From the NCBI GenBank assembly GCA_023430565.1, contig JAEZAD010000172.1, forward strand, positions 1 to 19,063: 19,063 nucleotides of DNA. Reading direction: 5' to 3'. This DNA is from Verrucomicrobiota bacterium. Its GTDB lineage: Bacteria > Verrucomicrobiota > Verrucomicrobiia > Opitutales > Opitutaceae. The notes beneath the pieces were generated by a model, which worked only from the letters and a program-made list of their open reading frames with translations, did no database searches and had not been told where the DNA came from. Numbering within the stretch: the first letter of the stretch is position 1; each line of letters starts with the position of its first letter. Below, piece by piece: positions 1 to 8,807 of this stretch. The translations under genes were made by a program, and so were the position numbers.

Positions 1-101
1 GTCACCACCACCGGCGCCGGCATGTTCGACACCGACGCACACCCGCCCCAGATCACCGCGCCCGCCACGACCGTCCACCCCAGTTCCTTTTTCGCCTTCA
101 T
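1..101 (-). CDS. N-terminus of a probable lipoprotein or exported protein (partial)
   Basis: The minus strand reads open from an ATG at 101-99 to the window edge, giving 33 residues that begin MKAKKELGWTVVAGAVIWGG and continue C-A-S-V-S-N. A charged lysine-rich start, a short hydrophobic stretch and a W-G-G-C sequence at residues 18-21 resemble a lipoprotein signal peptide with an imperfect lipobox. The rest of the gene lies outside the window, so no function can be given. It diverges from the BASS transporter at 248. There is no clear ribosome binding site; a G-run lies about 13 nt upstream of the ATG. The reading is plausible because it combines an ATG start with a signal-peptide pattern, but 33 codons in GC-rich DNA is weak evidence alone. 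Confidence 0.5.
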   Translation of the reverse strand, partial: MKAKKELGWTVVAGAVIWGGCASVSNMPAPVVV

Positions 102-247
102 GGCAAAACCTAGTCCCCCGCCGCGCCGCCCGCCATCGGCTGCTTTCCCAATCCACCATGGAAAACCCACCCGTAGCCCGCCGCGCGCCCTTTGACACAT
201 TCCGCCCTCGCCACCCGTCCACGCCCTCCGCTCACTTACCCAACCCC

Positions 248-1183
248 ATGGCGCGCACGCTTACGCAGCTCACCAACGCCTTTCCTCTCTGGGTCGTCCT
301 CCTCTCCGGCATCGCCCTTTTTCAACCCGCCTGGTTCACGTGGTTTTCCGGCCCGTGGATCGTCTGGGGTCTCGCCGTCATCATGCTCGGCATGGGCCTC
401 ACCCTCACCTTCGACAACTTTCGCGCCGTCCTGCGCATGCCCAAAGCCGTCGCCCTCGGCTTCTTCGCCCAGTTTGCCATCATGCCCTTCCTCGGCTGGT
501 CGCTCGGAAAACTCTTTTCCCTCGAAACGCCATTCGCCGTCGGACTCATCCTCGTCTCCTGCTGCCCGGGCGGCACCGCGTCCAACGTCGTCACCTATCT
601 CGCCCGCGCCCACGTCTGCCTCTCCGTCGTCATGACGATGTGCTCCACGTTCGCCGCAATCGCCATGACGCCGCTCCTCACCTCGTGGCTCGCGGGCACC
701 TTGGTGCCCGTCGACGCCTGGGGATTGTTCAAGAGCACCGTTCAAGTCGTCATCCTTCCCGTTCTTCTCGGCCTCTGGCTCAACCGCCTCGCGCCCGGTG
801 CCGTGCGCCGCACCCAACTCCTTCTCCCGCTCGTCTCCGTGGTCACGATCGCACTGATCTGCGCCAGCATCATCGGCGGCAGCGCGCCAGCCATCAAAGC
901 CGCCGCCCCGCGCCTTCTCGGCGCCGTCTTCAGTCTTCACGTCGGCGGCTTCGCCTTCGGCTACCTGATCGCACGCCTGACGCGCTGGGACGCGATCGTC
1001 GCGCGCACCGTTTCGATCGAGGTCGGCATGCAAAACTCCGGCCTGGGCGTCGTTCTCGCCCGCAGCCATTTCGCCGATCCGCTCACCGCCGCCCCGTGCG
1101 CCATCTCCAGCGTCTTTCACTCCGTGATCGGCAGCGCCCTCGCCGGCTACTGGCGCCTCCGCGACCGCCCGTCCACGGATTAA
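248..1183 (+). CDS. Bile acid:sodium symporter (BASS) family transporter
   Basis: A 311-residue polytopic inner-membrane protein, the usual length of the BASS/SBF family, which uses the sodium gradient to import organic anions. Visible family motifs are MGLTLTFDNF (residues 49-58), the crossover motif SCCPGGTASNVVTYLA (104-119), and EVGMQNSGLG (258-267). Ser112/Asn113 and Glu258/Gln262 match the sodium-binding positions known from the bacterial ASBT structures. Hydrophobic segments cover nearly the whole chain, consistent with about ten transmembrane helices. I chose the ATG at 248 because MARTLTQLTNAFPLW starts the protein as in relatives; an in-frame ATG at 158 would add a proline-rich, non-membrane leader. 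No Shine-Dalgarno motif precedes either. The substrate cannot be told: bile acids are unlikely in a free-living bacterium, and other BASS members move keto acids, pantothenate or other organic anions. Confidence 0.88.
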   Translation: MARTLTQLTNAFPLWVVLLSGIALFQPAWFTWFSGPWIVWGLAVIMLGMGLTLTFDNFRAVLRMPKAVALGFFAQFAIMPFLGWSLGKLFSLETPFAVGLILVSCCPGGTASNVVTYLARAHVCLSVVMTMCSTFAAIAMTPLLTSWLAGTLVPVDAWGLFKSTVQVVILPVLLGLWLNRLAPGAVRRTQLLLPLVSVVTIALICASIIGGSAPAIKAAAPRLLGAVFSLHVGGFAFGYLIARLTRWDAIVARTVSIEVGMQNSGLGVVLARSHFADPLTAAPCAISSVFHSVIGSALAGYWRLRDRPSTD

Positions 1184-1269
1184 TCGCCTGCGCGCTTCGT
1201 TCCTTCGTGCAACGCCCGCCGCGAGCCGCTTAGCTCCGCCACGGCCCCCCGGCCGACTTCAGCTCTCGC

Positions 1270-3150
<1,881 letters not shown>

Positions 3151-3259
3151 CGAACCCGACGCCGCACACGCCCGTCCTGGAAAACGCGATGCGGAACCCC
3201 GCCTCGCGCCGGGGTCTATGCCCGTGCCGGTTTCGACGCGAACTCAACCCCCGATCGTC

Positions 3260-3439
3260 ATGCCCCAAGGCAGCAAAAAAAGTTACACCTCGAAACAGAA
3301 ACGTCAGGCCAAGCACATCGCCGAAGGCTACAAGAAGCGCGGCACATCTACGTCCACCGCCAAGAAACGCGCGTGGGCCACCGTCAACAAGAAGACCGGC
3401 GGCGGCAAAAAATCCGGCTCCGGTCGCAAGAAGAAATAG
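3260..3439 (+). CDS. Small lysine-rich protein (MPxGSK...WATVNK family)
   Basis: A 59-residue, strongly basic protein beginning MPQGSKKSYTSKQKRQAKHI, with a central KKRAWATVNKKTGGGKKSGS stretch and a lysine tail. I recognise the pattern MPxGxKxxYTxKQxRxAxHIxxGYxxRG...A..RAWATVNKxxGGGxKSGSG from short conserved bacterial proteins, some carrying the label 'plasmid stabilisation protein', a name with little experimental support. The charge suggests nucleic-acid binding; that is inference. The ATG at 3260 was chosen because the family starts exactly at MPxGSK, although the frame is open far upstream. It lies 109 bp after the hybrid kinase on the same strand and is followed by the bidirectional terminator at 3494-3521. 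Confidence 0.8.
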   Translation: MPQGSKKSYTSKQKRQAKHIAEGYKKRGTSTSTAKKRAWATVNKKTGGGKKSGSGRKKK

Positions 3440-3493
3440 CACGTCGGGCGCTCATGGATTTCACCGCGGCCCTCGCCGATATTTCGCCAACAA

Positions 3494-3521
3494 AAAACCC
3501 CGCTCGTGAAAGCGGGGTTTT
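3494..3521. terminator. Bidirectional rho-independent terminator between convergent genes
   Basis: A perfect inverted repeat: AAAACCCCGCT (3494-3504), loop CGTGAA (3505-3510), AGCGGGGTTTT (3511-3521). The 7-bp GC stem is extended by four A:T pairs. Read on the plus strand it ends in four T; read on the minus strand it is followed by six T. It sits between the convergent 3' ends of the small basic protein (3439) and ompH (3546), so it can stop transcription from both sides. Confidence 0.88.
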
Positions 3522-3545
3522 CGAAAACAGAGCGTAATGTAGCGC

Positions 3546-4235
3546 TTACTTCTTCGCGCCGGGGAAGGTGATCGCCGGCGATTCGCTCTTCGTTTCGCCC
3601 GCCGCCGGCGCAGCCGGCGTGGTGGCCGCCGGAGCCGGCGTCGACGCGGACGAGGAGGCGGGACGGTTCTTGTCGATCTCGCGCTGCACCTCCTCGCTGA
3701 TGTCGTAGGCGGCGTCGGAGTAGAGAATGTTCGACACGCCGATCAGCGAGGGGCCCGACTTGTCGAGCAGGAGCGTGGCGCCCTTGCGCTTCGCGATCTC
3801 GACCGCCGTCTTGCTGATCTCCTCGATCATCAGACTGCGGAAATTCTGAATGCGCTGCTGGAGCGAATTGCGCGTGTTCTGCTGAAAGCTCGCGACCTCG
3901 CGCTGCTTGCGCTGGATCTCCTCGAGCAGGCGCTGGGCTTCGTTCTGGGCCTTCGACTTCGCCTCGGCCGTCGCCGTCGGATTGTTGGCCTGATCGGCAA
4001 ACTCCTTGTATTGCTCGACGAGGGTGTTGCCTTCCTTGTTGAGCTTATCGAGCTCTTCCTGCGCCTTCTGCTCGTCGCCTTGCAGTTTCCGGTTTTGCTC
4101 CTCGGTCTTGTAATGGCCGTCGTAAAGCTTGGCCATGTCGACGACGAGGATCTTGGGCGCCGGCTGGGCTTGCACGACCAGCGCGGAAGCGCCGAAGGCC
4201 ACCAGGGCGATCAAGGATTGGATGGTTTTTTTCAT
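3546..4235 (-). CDS. Periplasmic chaperone OmpH/Skp family
   Basis: A 229-residue exported protein. The N-terminus (MKKTIQSLIALVAFGASALV) is a signal peptide likely cleaved after VQA at residue 23. Then comes the OmpH/Skp start pattern KILVVDMAKLYDGHYKTEE (28-46) and a long charged heptad-like coiled coil (about 42-135), the tentacle arms that hold unfolded outer-membrane proteins in Skp. A second conserved segment (about 140-190, AKRKGATLLLDKSG) returns to the body domain. A tail of about 35 residues rich in Pro, Ala, Ser and Thr (195-229) is extra compared with the roughly 160-residue E. coli Skp. It follows bamA after 48 nt on the same strand, the classic bamA-skp order, so it should serve the BAM pathway. 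lpxD, which often follows, is absent; the terminator at 3494-3521 ends the unit. Confidence 0.9.
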   Translation of the reverse strand: MKKTIQSLIALVAFGASALVVQAQPAPKILVVDMAKLYDGHYKTEEQNRKLQGDEQKAQEELDKLNKEGNTLVEQYKEFADQANNPTATAEAKSKAQNEAQRLLEEIQRKQREVASFQQNTRNSLQQRIQNFRSLMIEEISKTAVEIAKRKGATLLLDKSGPSLIGVSNILYSDAAYDISEEVQREIDKNRPASSSASTPAPAATTPAAPAAGETKSESPAITFPGAKK

Positions 4236-4283
4236 GGATGAATGTTGGGAGGGTAAGTTGGGTGACCGGCCAGCAAAACGAAA

Positions 4284-6644
4284 TCAGTAGCGCGTGCCAA
4301 AGGAAAAGTTGAACTGATTCCCCTTCCGCGCCGCCCGGTCGCTGGTCAGCGGGATGCCGAAATCGAGGCTCAACGGCGAGCCGGCCACGAACAGCCGCAC
4401 GCCCACGCCGAAGTTGTCCGTGAAATTCGACGGATTGAAATCGTAGGCATCCACATTCACGAAACCGGCGTCGTAGAAGACCGCAAACCGCACCGGGCTC
4501 ACGATATCGAGCGAGTATTCCGCACTGAAGAAAGCGTAGCTCTTGCCGCCGACGACTTCGCCGAACTGGTCGCGCGGCGACACCTCGCGGAACTCGTAGC
4601 CGCGCAACGTCGTCGGGCCGCCCAGATACCAGCGCTTGTAAGGCGCCACGTCGGCACTGTCGCCGAACTCGCTGATCACGCCCGCCCGCGCCAGCAAGTG
4701 CAGCACCTGCGCCTGCGTCTCGAAGACCGGGAAATACTGCGCGCCGCGGACTTCGAAGAGGTAGTAATTGTCCTGCCCGCCGAGCGGACCGCCCGCGATC
4801 GCCGTGTTCAACTCCACGCGATTGCCGCTGGTGGTGTTGATGATCTTGTCGCGCGTGTCGCGCAGGAGCTGAAAGCCGATCTGCGAAATCGGATTGTCGC
4901 CCGCGATCGACTGCAGGATCGGCGACGCATTCGGCGCGATGTCCTCGATCGAAATCACCGTGTAGGAATACGAGAGCCGGCCTTCGACGAGCCCGAAGAG
5001 TCGCTTGCGCAGATAGACTTCGCCGCCCGTGTCGACCTCCGTGTAGAACGTGCTGTTGTATTCCGACGTCTGCCGGAAGAGATGGAAGCCCAGCGCCAGC
5101 TGCTGCTCGAAAAGCCACGGCTCTTCGAACGCGAGCGAAACTTCGCTCGAGAGCGAACCGACCGACATCTTCAGGCGGAACTTCTGGCCGTCACCCTGGA
5201 AGAACGAGCGGCGGTTGAAGAGGTCGAAGTTGCCCTGCGAAATTTCGGCAAACACCGTCGCGCGCTCCAGCGAGCTGAAACCGGCGCCGAACGAAAGATT
5301 GCCCGTGCGGCCTTCCTTTACGGCGACGCGCAGATTGCGGCGACCGGGGATGTTCGTCTCCTGCGGCGTCACGCTCACGTCCTCGAAGAAGCGCGTGTTC
5401 TCCAGGCGAAGCTTGCTGATCTTCATGCGCACCGTGTCGAACACGTCGCCCGGTCCGAGCACGAGCTCGCGCACGATCACCGTGCTCTTCGTCTTGGTGT
5501 TACCCTCGATGGCGATCGATTCCACGTTGAACCGCTCGCTCTCCATGATCTGGTATTCGATGTCGATGTCGCCGCTCTGGATGTTCGGCTTGCGCATCAG
5601 GCGGACGTCCGTGTCGAGATAGCCGTCGTGCCCGTAGAAATCGGTCAGGCGCTCGATGTCCTTGTCGAGCAGCGAGGGCGTGAAAACCATCCCCTGCCGC
5701 TGGCGCACCACGCGCCGCAGAATCGCGGACGGGTGCAGCTTGTTCCCGCTGAACGTCACCTCGCCAATCCGGTAGCGCCGGCCCTCCGTCACGCCGATCG
5801 TGATCACCAGCCGGTCCGGCCGCGGATAATCGAACACCACCTGGTCCGGCGAAATCTCGATATCGAGGAAACCCTGCTCGCGGTAATAATCGCGCAGCTT
5901 TTCCAAATCGTCCTCGAACTCCTCGTCCTTCAACCGGCCCGTGCCCAGCAGCCACGAAAACATCCAATGTTTCTTCGTCTCCATCTCCTTGCGGAGCCGG
6001 CGCGACTTCACGTTCTCGTTTCCGGTAAAACGGATCTCGTCGATCTTCACGCGCGCCCCTTCGCGAATCTTGAAAATCACCGTGCCGAAGCTCGTCGCGC
6101 GATCGCGCTCGATCGTATACGAGATCGCCACCTGGTTGTAGCCGGCCTTCTGGTAATACTCGCGGATCTTCTCGGCATCCTCCTTGACCTGGCGTTCGTC
6201 GAGCGCGGCATTCGGCTTCGTCTTCACTTCCTTCTCCAGCCGGCGCGAGCGCACGCGCTCGTTGCCCTCGAAACGGATGCTCAACACGCGATACTTCGGC
6301 GTCACCTCCACCACGAGATTGAACGTCCGGTTGCCGACGTCCTCGCGCTTGATCTCGATGAACTCGAACAGGCCCGTGCGGTAGAGCGAGCGGATGTCGC
6401 GGTCGAGCATCGTGTCGTCGAGCGGCCCGCCTTCCTTCACCTGCATGTTCGCGCGCACCACCTGCTCGTTCACGACAGACGTGCCGATGAACCTCACCGT
6501 GATCGTGCCCACGCGATAGCCCGGGTCGTCGCCGCGCCCCGCGACCTGCGCCCGTGCCGGCAGCCCGCTTACGGCCAGCAACCAGCAAACTACGAACAAA
6601 AATCCTGTGACCCGGAGCAGCGGGTTACTGTGTGAAGTTTTCAA
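4284..6644 (-). CDS. bamA: Outer membrane protein assembly factor BamA
   Basis: A 786-residue Omp85 protein, the central subunit of the BAM complex that folds and inserts beta-barrel proteins into the outer membrane. A signal peptide (hydrophobic 11-29, likely cleavage after ARA at 32) is followed by five POTRA repeats at roughly 44-116, 118-196, 199-288, 291-368 and 371-446, then a barrel from about 450 to the C-terminus. The conserved L6 motif appears as LRGYE (680-684), and the chain ends with aromatic Tyr786 (FNFSFGTRY), the usual outer-membrane barrel signature. Length matches the family (about 800). The start is TTG at 6644, inside the last codons of dnaB; no ATG or GTG is available between the upstream in-frame stop and the signal peptide. 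It is probably cotranscribed with dnaB and translationally coupled to it. ompH follows after 48 nt. Confidence 0.95.
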   Translation of the reverse strand: MKTSHSNPLLRVTGFLFVVCWLLAVSGLPARAQVAGRGDDPGYRVGTITVRFIGTSVVNEQVVRANMQVKEGGPLDDTMLDRDIRSLYRTGLFEFIEIKREDVGNRTFNLVVEVTPKYRVLSIRFEGNERVRSRRLEKEVKTKPNAALDERQVKEDAEKIREYYQKAGYNQVAISYTIERDRATSFGTVIFKIREGARVKIDEIRFTGNENVKSRRLRKEMETKKHWMFSWLLGTGRLKDEEFEDDLEKLRDYYREQGFLDIEISPDQVVFDYPRPDRLVITIGVTEGRRYRIGEVTFSGNKLHPSAILRRVVRQRQGMVFTPSLLDKDIERLTDFYGHDGYLDTDVRLMRKPNIQSGDIDIEYQIMESERFNVESIAIEGNTKTKSTVIVRELVLGPGDVFDTVRMKISKLRLENTRFFEDVSVTPQETNIPGRRNLRVAVKEGRTGNLSFGAGFSSLERATVFAEISQGNFDLFNRRSFFQGDGQKFRLKMSVGSLSSEVSLAFEEPWLFEQQLALGFHLFRQTSEYNSTFYTEVDTGGEVYLRKRLFGLVEGRLSYSYTVISIEDIAPNASPILQSIAGDNPISQIGFQLLRDTRDKIINTTSGNRVELNTAIAGGPLGGQDNYYLFEVRGAQYFPVFETQAQVLHLLARAGVISEFGDSADVAPYKRWYLGGPTTLRGYEFREVSPRDQFGEVVGGKSYAFFSAEYSLDIVSPVRFAVFYDAGFVNVDAYDFNPSNFTDNFGVGVRLFVAGSPLSLDFGIPLTSDRAARKGNQFNFSFGTRY

Positions 6645-8019
6645 AGCGCGTGATGTCTCGTAGGAACGTAAGCTTCAAATCTCCTACCGGGCCGTTTCGT
6701 TGCTTGGCAACGATTAACTCCGCCGAGTCCGCGGCCACCTGGAATTTTTCGTCGGCATCTTTCGGTCGGGCGAGCATGAGGACAACGTCGGCGTCTTGCT
6801 CGATCGAGCCGGATTCGCGCAGGTCGGCCAGCTTCGGGGTGCGGTTCTCCTTCTCGGAAGAGCGGTTGAGCTGGGATAATACAAGCACCGGAACATTCAG
6901 TTCCTTCGCGAGCGACTTTAATCCGCGCGACGCCTCCGCCACCTGCTGCTCGCGCGGCACCTTCGCATCCGTCGGGCTCATCAACTGCAAATAGTCGACC
7001 ATGATGAACCCCAGCGGATGCCGTGCATGAATCCGCCGCGCCTTCGCGCGCAGCTGCATGATCGAGATCGCACTCGAGTCATCGATGAAGATCGGCGCCT
7101 TCGAAAACTCGTCCGCCACCTGCAACAACCGCGCCTGCTCGTCGCCATTCTTCGACAGCAACCCGTCGCGCAGCAGCTTCATGTTCACCCGCGCCCGCGA
7201 ACACAGCATGCGCAGCGCGAGCTGCGACGCGCTCATTTCCAGCGAAAAGATCAACACCGCCGCCGGATCCCCCCGCTTCGGCAGCGCCGCCGCCTCGGCA
7301 AAGTTCAACGCCAGCGACGTCTTCCCCATCGAGGGCCGCGCCGCCAGGATGATCATTTCCTGTTTCTGAAACCCCCACAGCAGCGCATCGAGGTCCTTGA
7401 AGCCCGAGGTGACACCCGTCATCTCGCCCTTCTTCATCATCATTTTCGTGATGACGTTCATCGCCTCGTGCGTCGGCTCGCGCATCTGCTTCGCGCTTTC
7501 GCTCACGCGATTCTGCGTCACCGCGAAGAGCTTCGCCTCGATCTGATCCACGAACTCGTCAATCCCGCCGGAAAAACCGTAACAATCCTCCACCGCCCCC
7601 GTGCCCGCCTTGATGATGTCGCGCAGCAATGCCTGCTCGCGCACCTTCTCGATGAAATAACCCGCCTGCGCCGTCGTCGGGATCCGGCTGCTCACCTGCG
7701 CGAGAAACGCATACCCACCCACCTCGTCCAACCGCTTCGCCGTCCTCAGCTCCTCCGCCACCACCGAAACATCGATCGGCACCTGCCGGTTGTAGAGATC
7801 CAGCAGCCGTTCGTAGATCACCCCGTGCGCCGGAAGATAAAACGACTCCGGCCGGAGCCGCGCCTCCAGACAGCGCGAGACCACGTCGGAACCGTCAAGG
7901 AGGCAGCACGAGAGCAGATACTCCTCCGCCTCGATACTGTGCGGCATCATCCGGCCAATCCCGCCGCTCGCTGCGGCGTGGTCCGGACGACGAAAAGGAA
8001 TGGTGGCTTCTTCAGACAT
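6625..8019 (-). CDS. dnaB: Replicative DNA helicase DnaB
   Basis: A 464-residue hexameric helicase that unwinds DNA ahead of the replisome. The N-terminal DnaB domain (about 24-130, starting MPHSIEAEEYLLSCCLLDG) binds primase; the C-terminal RecA-like domain (about 200-462) has Walker A AARPSMGKTSLA (226-237), Walker B IMVDYLQLM (339-347), the DLRESGSIEQDADVV segment (399-413) and the arginine-finger region VAKQRNGPVGDL (437-448). All motifs are intact and the length is typical. No intein interrupts the Walker regions, a frequent intein site in this gene. The ATG at 8019 is chosen from the standard short leader before the DnaB domain; no Shine-Dalgarno motif is seen. The gene is separated from upstream rplI by a strong terminator, so it should have its own promoter between 8020 and 8103. 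Its end overlaps bamA by 20 nt. Confidence 0.97.
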   Translation of the reverse strand: MSEEATIPFRRPDHAAASGGIGRMMPHSIEAEEYLLSCCLLDGSDVVSRCLEARLRPESFYLPAHGVIYERLLDLYNRQVPIDVSVVAEELRTAKRLDEVGGYAFLAQVSSRIPTTAQAGYFIEKVREQALLRDIIKAGTGAVEDCYGFSGGIDEFVDQIEAKLFAVTQNRVSESAKQMREPTHEAMNVITKMMMKKGEMTGVTSGFKDLDALLWGFQKQEMIILAARPSMGKTSLALNFAEAAALPKRGDPAAVLIFSLEMSASQLALRMLCSRARVNMKLLRDGLLSKNGDEQARLLQVADEFSKAPIFIDDSSAISIMQLRAKARRIHARHPLGFIMVDYLQLMSPTDAKVPREQQVAEASRGLKSLAKELNVPVLVLSQLNRSSEKENRTPKLADLRESGSIEQDADVVLMLARPKDADEKFQVAADSAELIVAKQRNGPVGDLKLTFLRDITRFENFTQ

Positions 8020-8103
8020 CGTGAACGCGCGAGTGAGCCGAAAGCGAATCCCCGCCGCAACGAACGATTGTTACCAGTTACGCACAGCTTGCTCCCAAAA
8101 ACA

Positions 8104-8137
8104 CGAAAGCCGCGCTCTCCTCCGAGCGCGGCTTTCG
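8104..8137 (-). terminator. Rho-independent terminator of rplI
   Basis: A perfect 14-bp inverted repeat, CGAAAGCCGCGCTC (8104-8117) and GAGCGCGGCTTTCG (8124-8137), with a 6-nt loop. On the minus strand it is followed by GTGTTTTTGGG, a short T-tract. It begins 20 nt beyond the rplI stop codon (8158) and lies upstream of dnaB, so it insulates the ribosomal protein transcript from the dnaB-bamA-ompH unit. Confidence 0.85.
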
Positions 8138-8157
8138 TTGCAAAGCCAAAGCGAAAC

Positions 8158-8682
8158 TTACTTCTTCCTCTCGGCCTTCTTGTCGGCCGCCTTGTCCGGG
8201 TTCTCCGCCGGAGCCGCCGGCTCGATCGGATTCTCGGACACAACGTCGAAGTTCAACTCCACCGACACATCGGCGTGCAGTTTGATCTTCACCGAATGCT
8301 GGCCCAGCGTCTTCACCGGCGTGTGCAGGTGGATCCGCTTCTTGTCGATCTCGAGGCCGTCCGCCACGAGCTTGTCGTGGATGTCGTTCGCCGTGATCGC
8401 GCCGAACATTTTCCCGCCCTCGCCCGTCTTCACCGCAAACGCCAGGCTCTTCTTCTCGAGCTTCTTCGCCAGTTCCTGCGCGCCGCCCAGTTCCTTCGCC
8501 TCGCGCTCCGCGCGACGCTTCTTCAACGACTCGACCTGCTTGCGATTCGCCGTCGTCAACGGCACCGCGATGCCGCGGGGAAGCAGATAGTTCCGCGCAT
8601 AACCGGCGCGGACTTTGACTTGGTCGCCTTCACCACCGAGGTTTTCGACGGGTTTGACGAGGAGGATTTCGCTGTTGGCCAT
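8158..8682 (-). CDS. rplI: 50S ribosomal protein bL9 with charged C-terminal extension
   Basis: A 174-residue bL9. The N-terminal domain shows the hallmark EILLVKPVENLGGEGDQVKV followed by RAGYARNYLLPRGIA (26-40), which binds 23S rRNA at the base of the L1 stalk. A connecting helix (about 45-75) leads to the C-terminal domain containing GKMFGAITANDI (89-100), LVADGLEIDKKRI and GQHSVKIKLHADVSVELNFDV. The E. coli protein has 149 residues; here about 22 extra residues (EPAAPAENPDKAADKKAERKK) form a Pro/Ala/Lys tail that is likely disordered. The ATG at 8682 gives the normal bL9 N-terminus; the frame remains open far upstream but only as a shadow. The usual partners rpsF, ssb and rpsR are not upstream; instead an FG-GAP protein gene lies 125 bp away. 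The rplI-dnaB neighbourhood is otherwise conserved in bacteria. Confidence 0.96.
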   Translation of the reverse strand: MANSEILLVKPVENLGGEGDQVKVRAGYARNYLLPRGIAVPLTTANRKQVESLKKRRAEREAKELGGAQELAKKLEKKSLAFAVKTGEGGKMFGAITANDIHDKLVADGLEIDKKRIHLHTPVKTLGQHSVKIKLHADVSVELNFDVVSENPIEPAAPAENPDKAADKKAERKK

Positions 8683-8807
8683 GGAACGAGTGGGTTGAAA
8701 TTCGGAGTCGATCCGCCGCGGCCTGAACCGCCCGGTTTCGAGTGAAAGGGGGCAGAATTCGCCGGACTTTCCACCCGCTGTCAACACCGCATCTGATCGC
8801 CTCCCAC

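Noticed and set aside
3197..3214. CCCCG / CGGGG hairpin after the hybrid kinase
   Set aside because: The stem is only 5 bp with an 8-nt loop and no T-tract, too weak to call a terminator in this base composition.
4698..6635. 645-codon plus-strand open frame opposite bamA
   Set aside because: bamA on the minus strand has signal peptide, POTRA repeats and barrel; the plus-strand reading is a shadow rich in Arg, Leu and Asp.
8020..8103. Promoter for dnaB in the gap after the rplI terminator
   Set aside because: A promoter is expected here from the layout, but the best boxes (TTGGGA and TAACAA on the minus strand) are 19 nt apart and poor, so no site was called.
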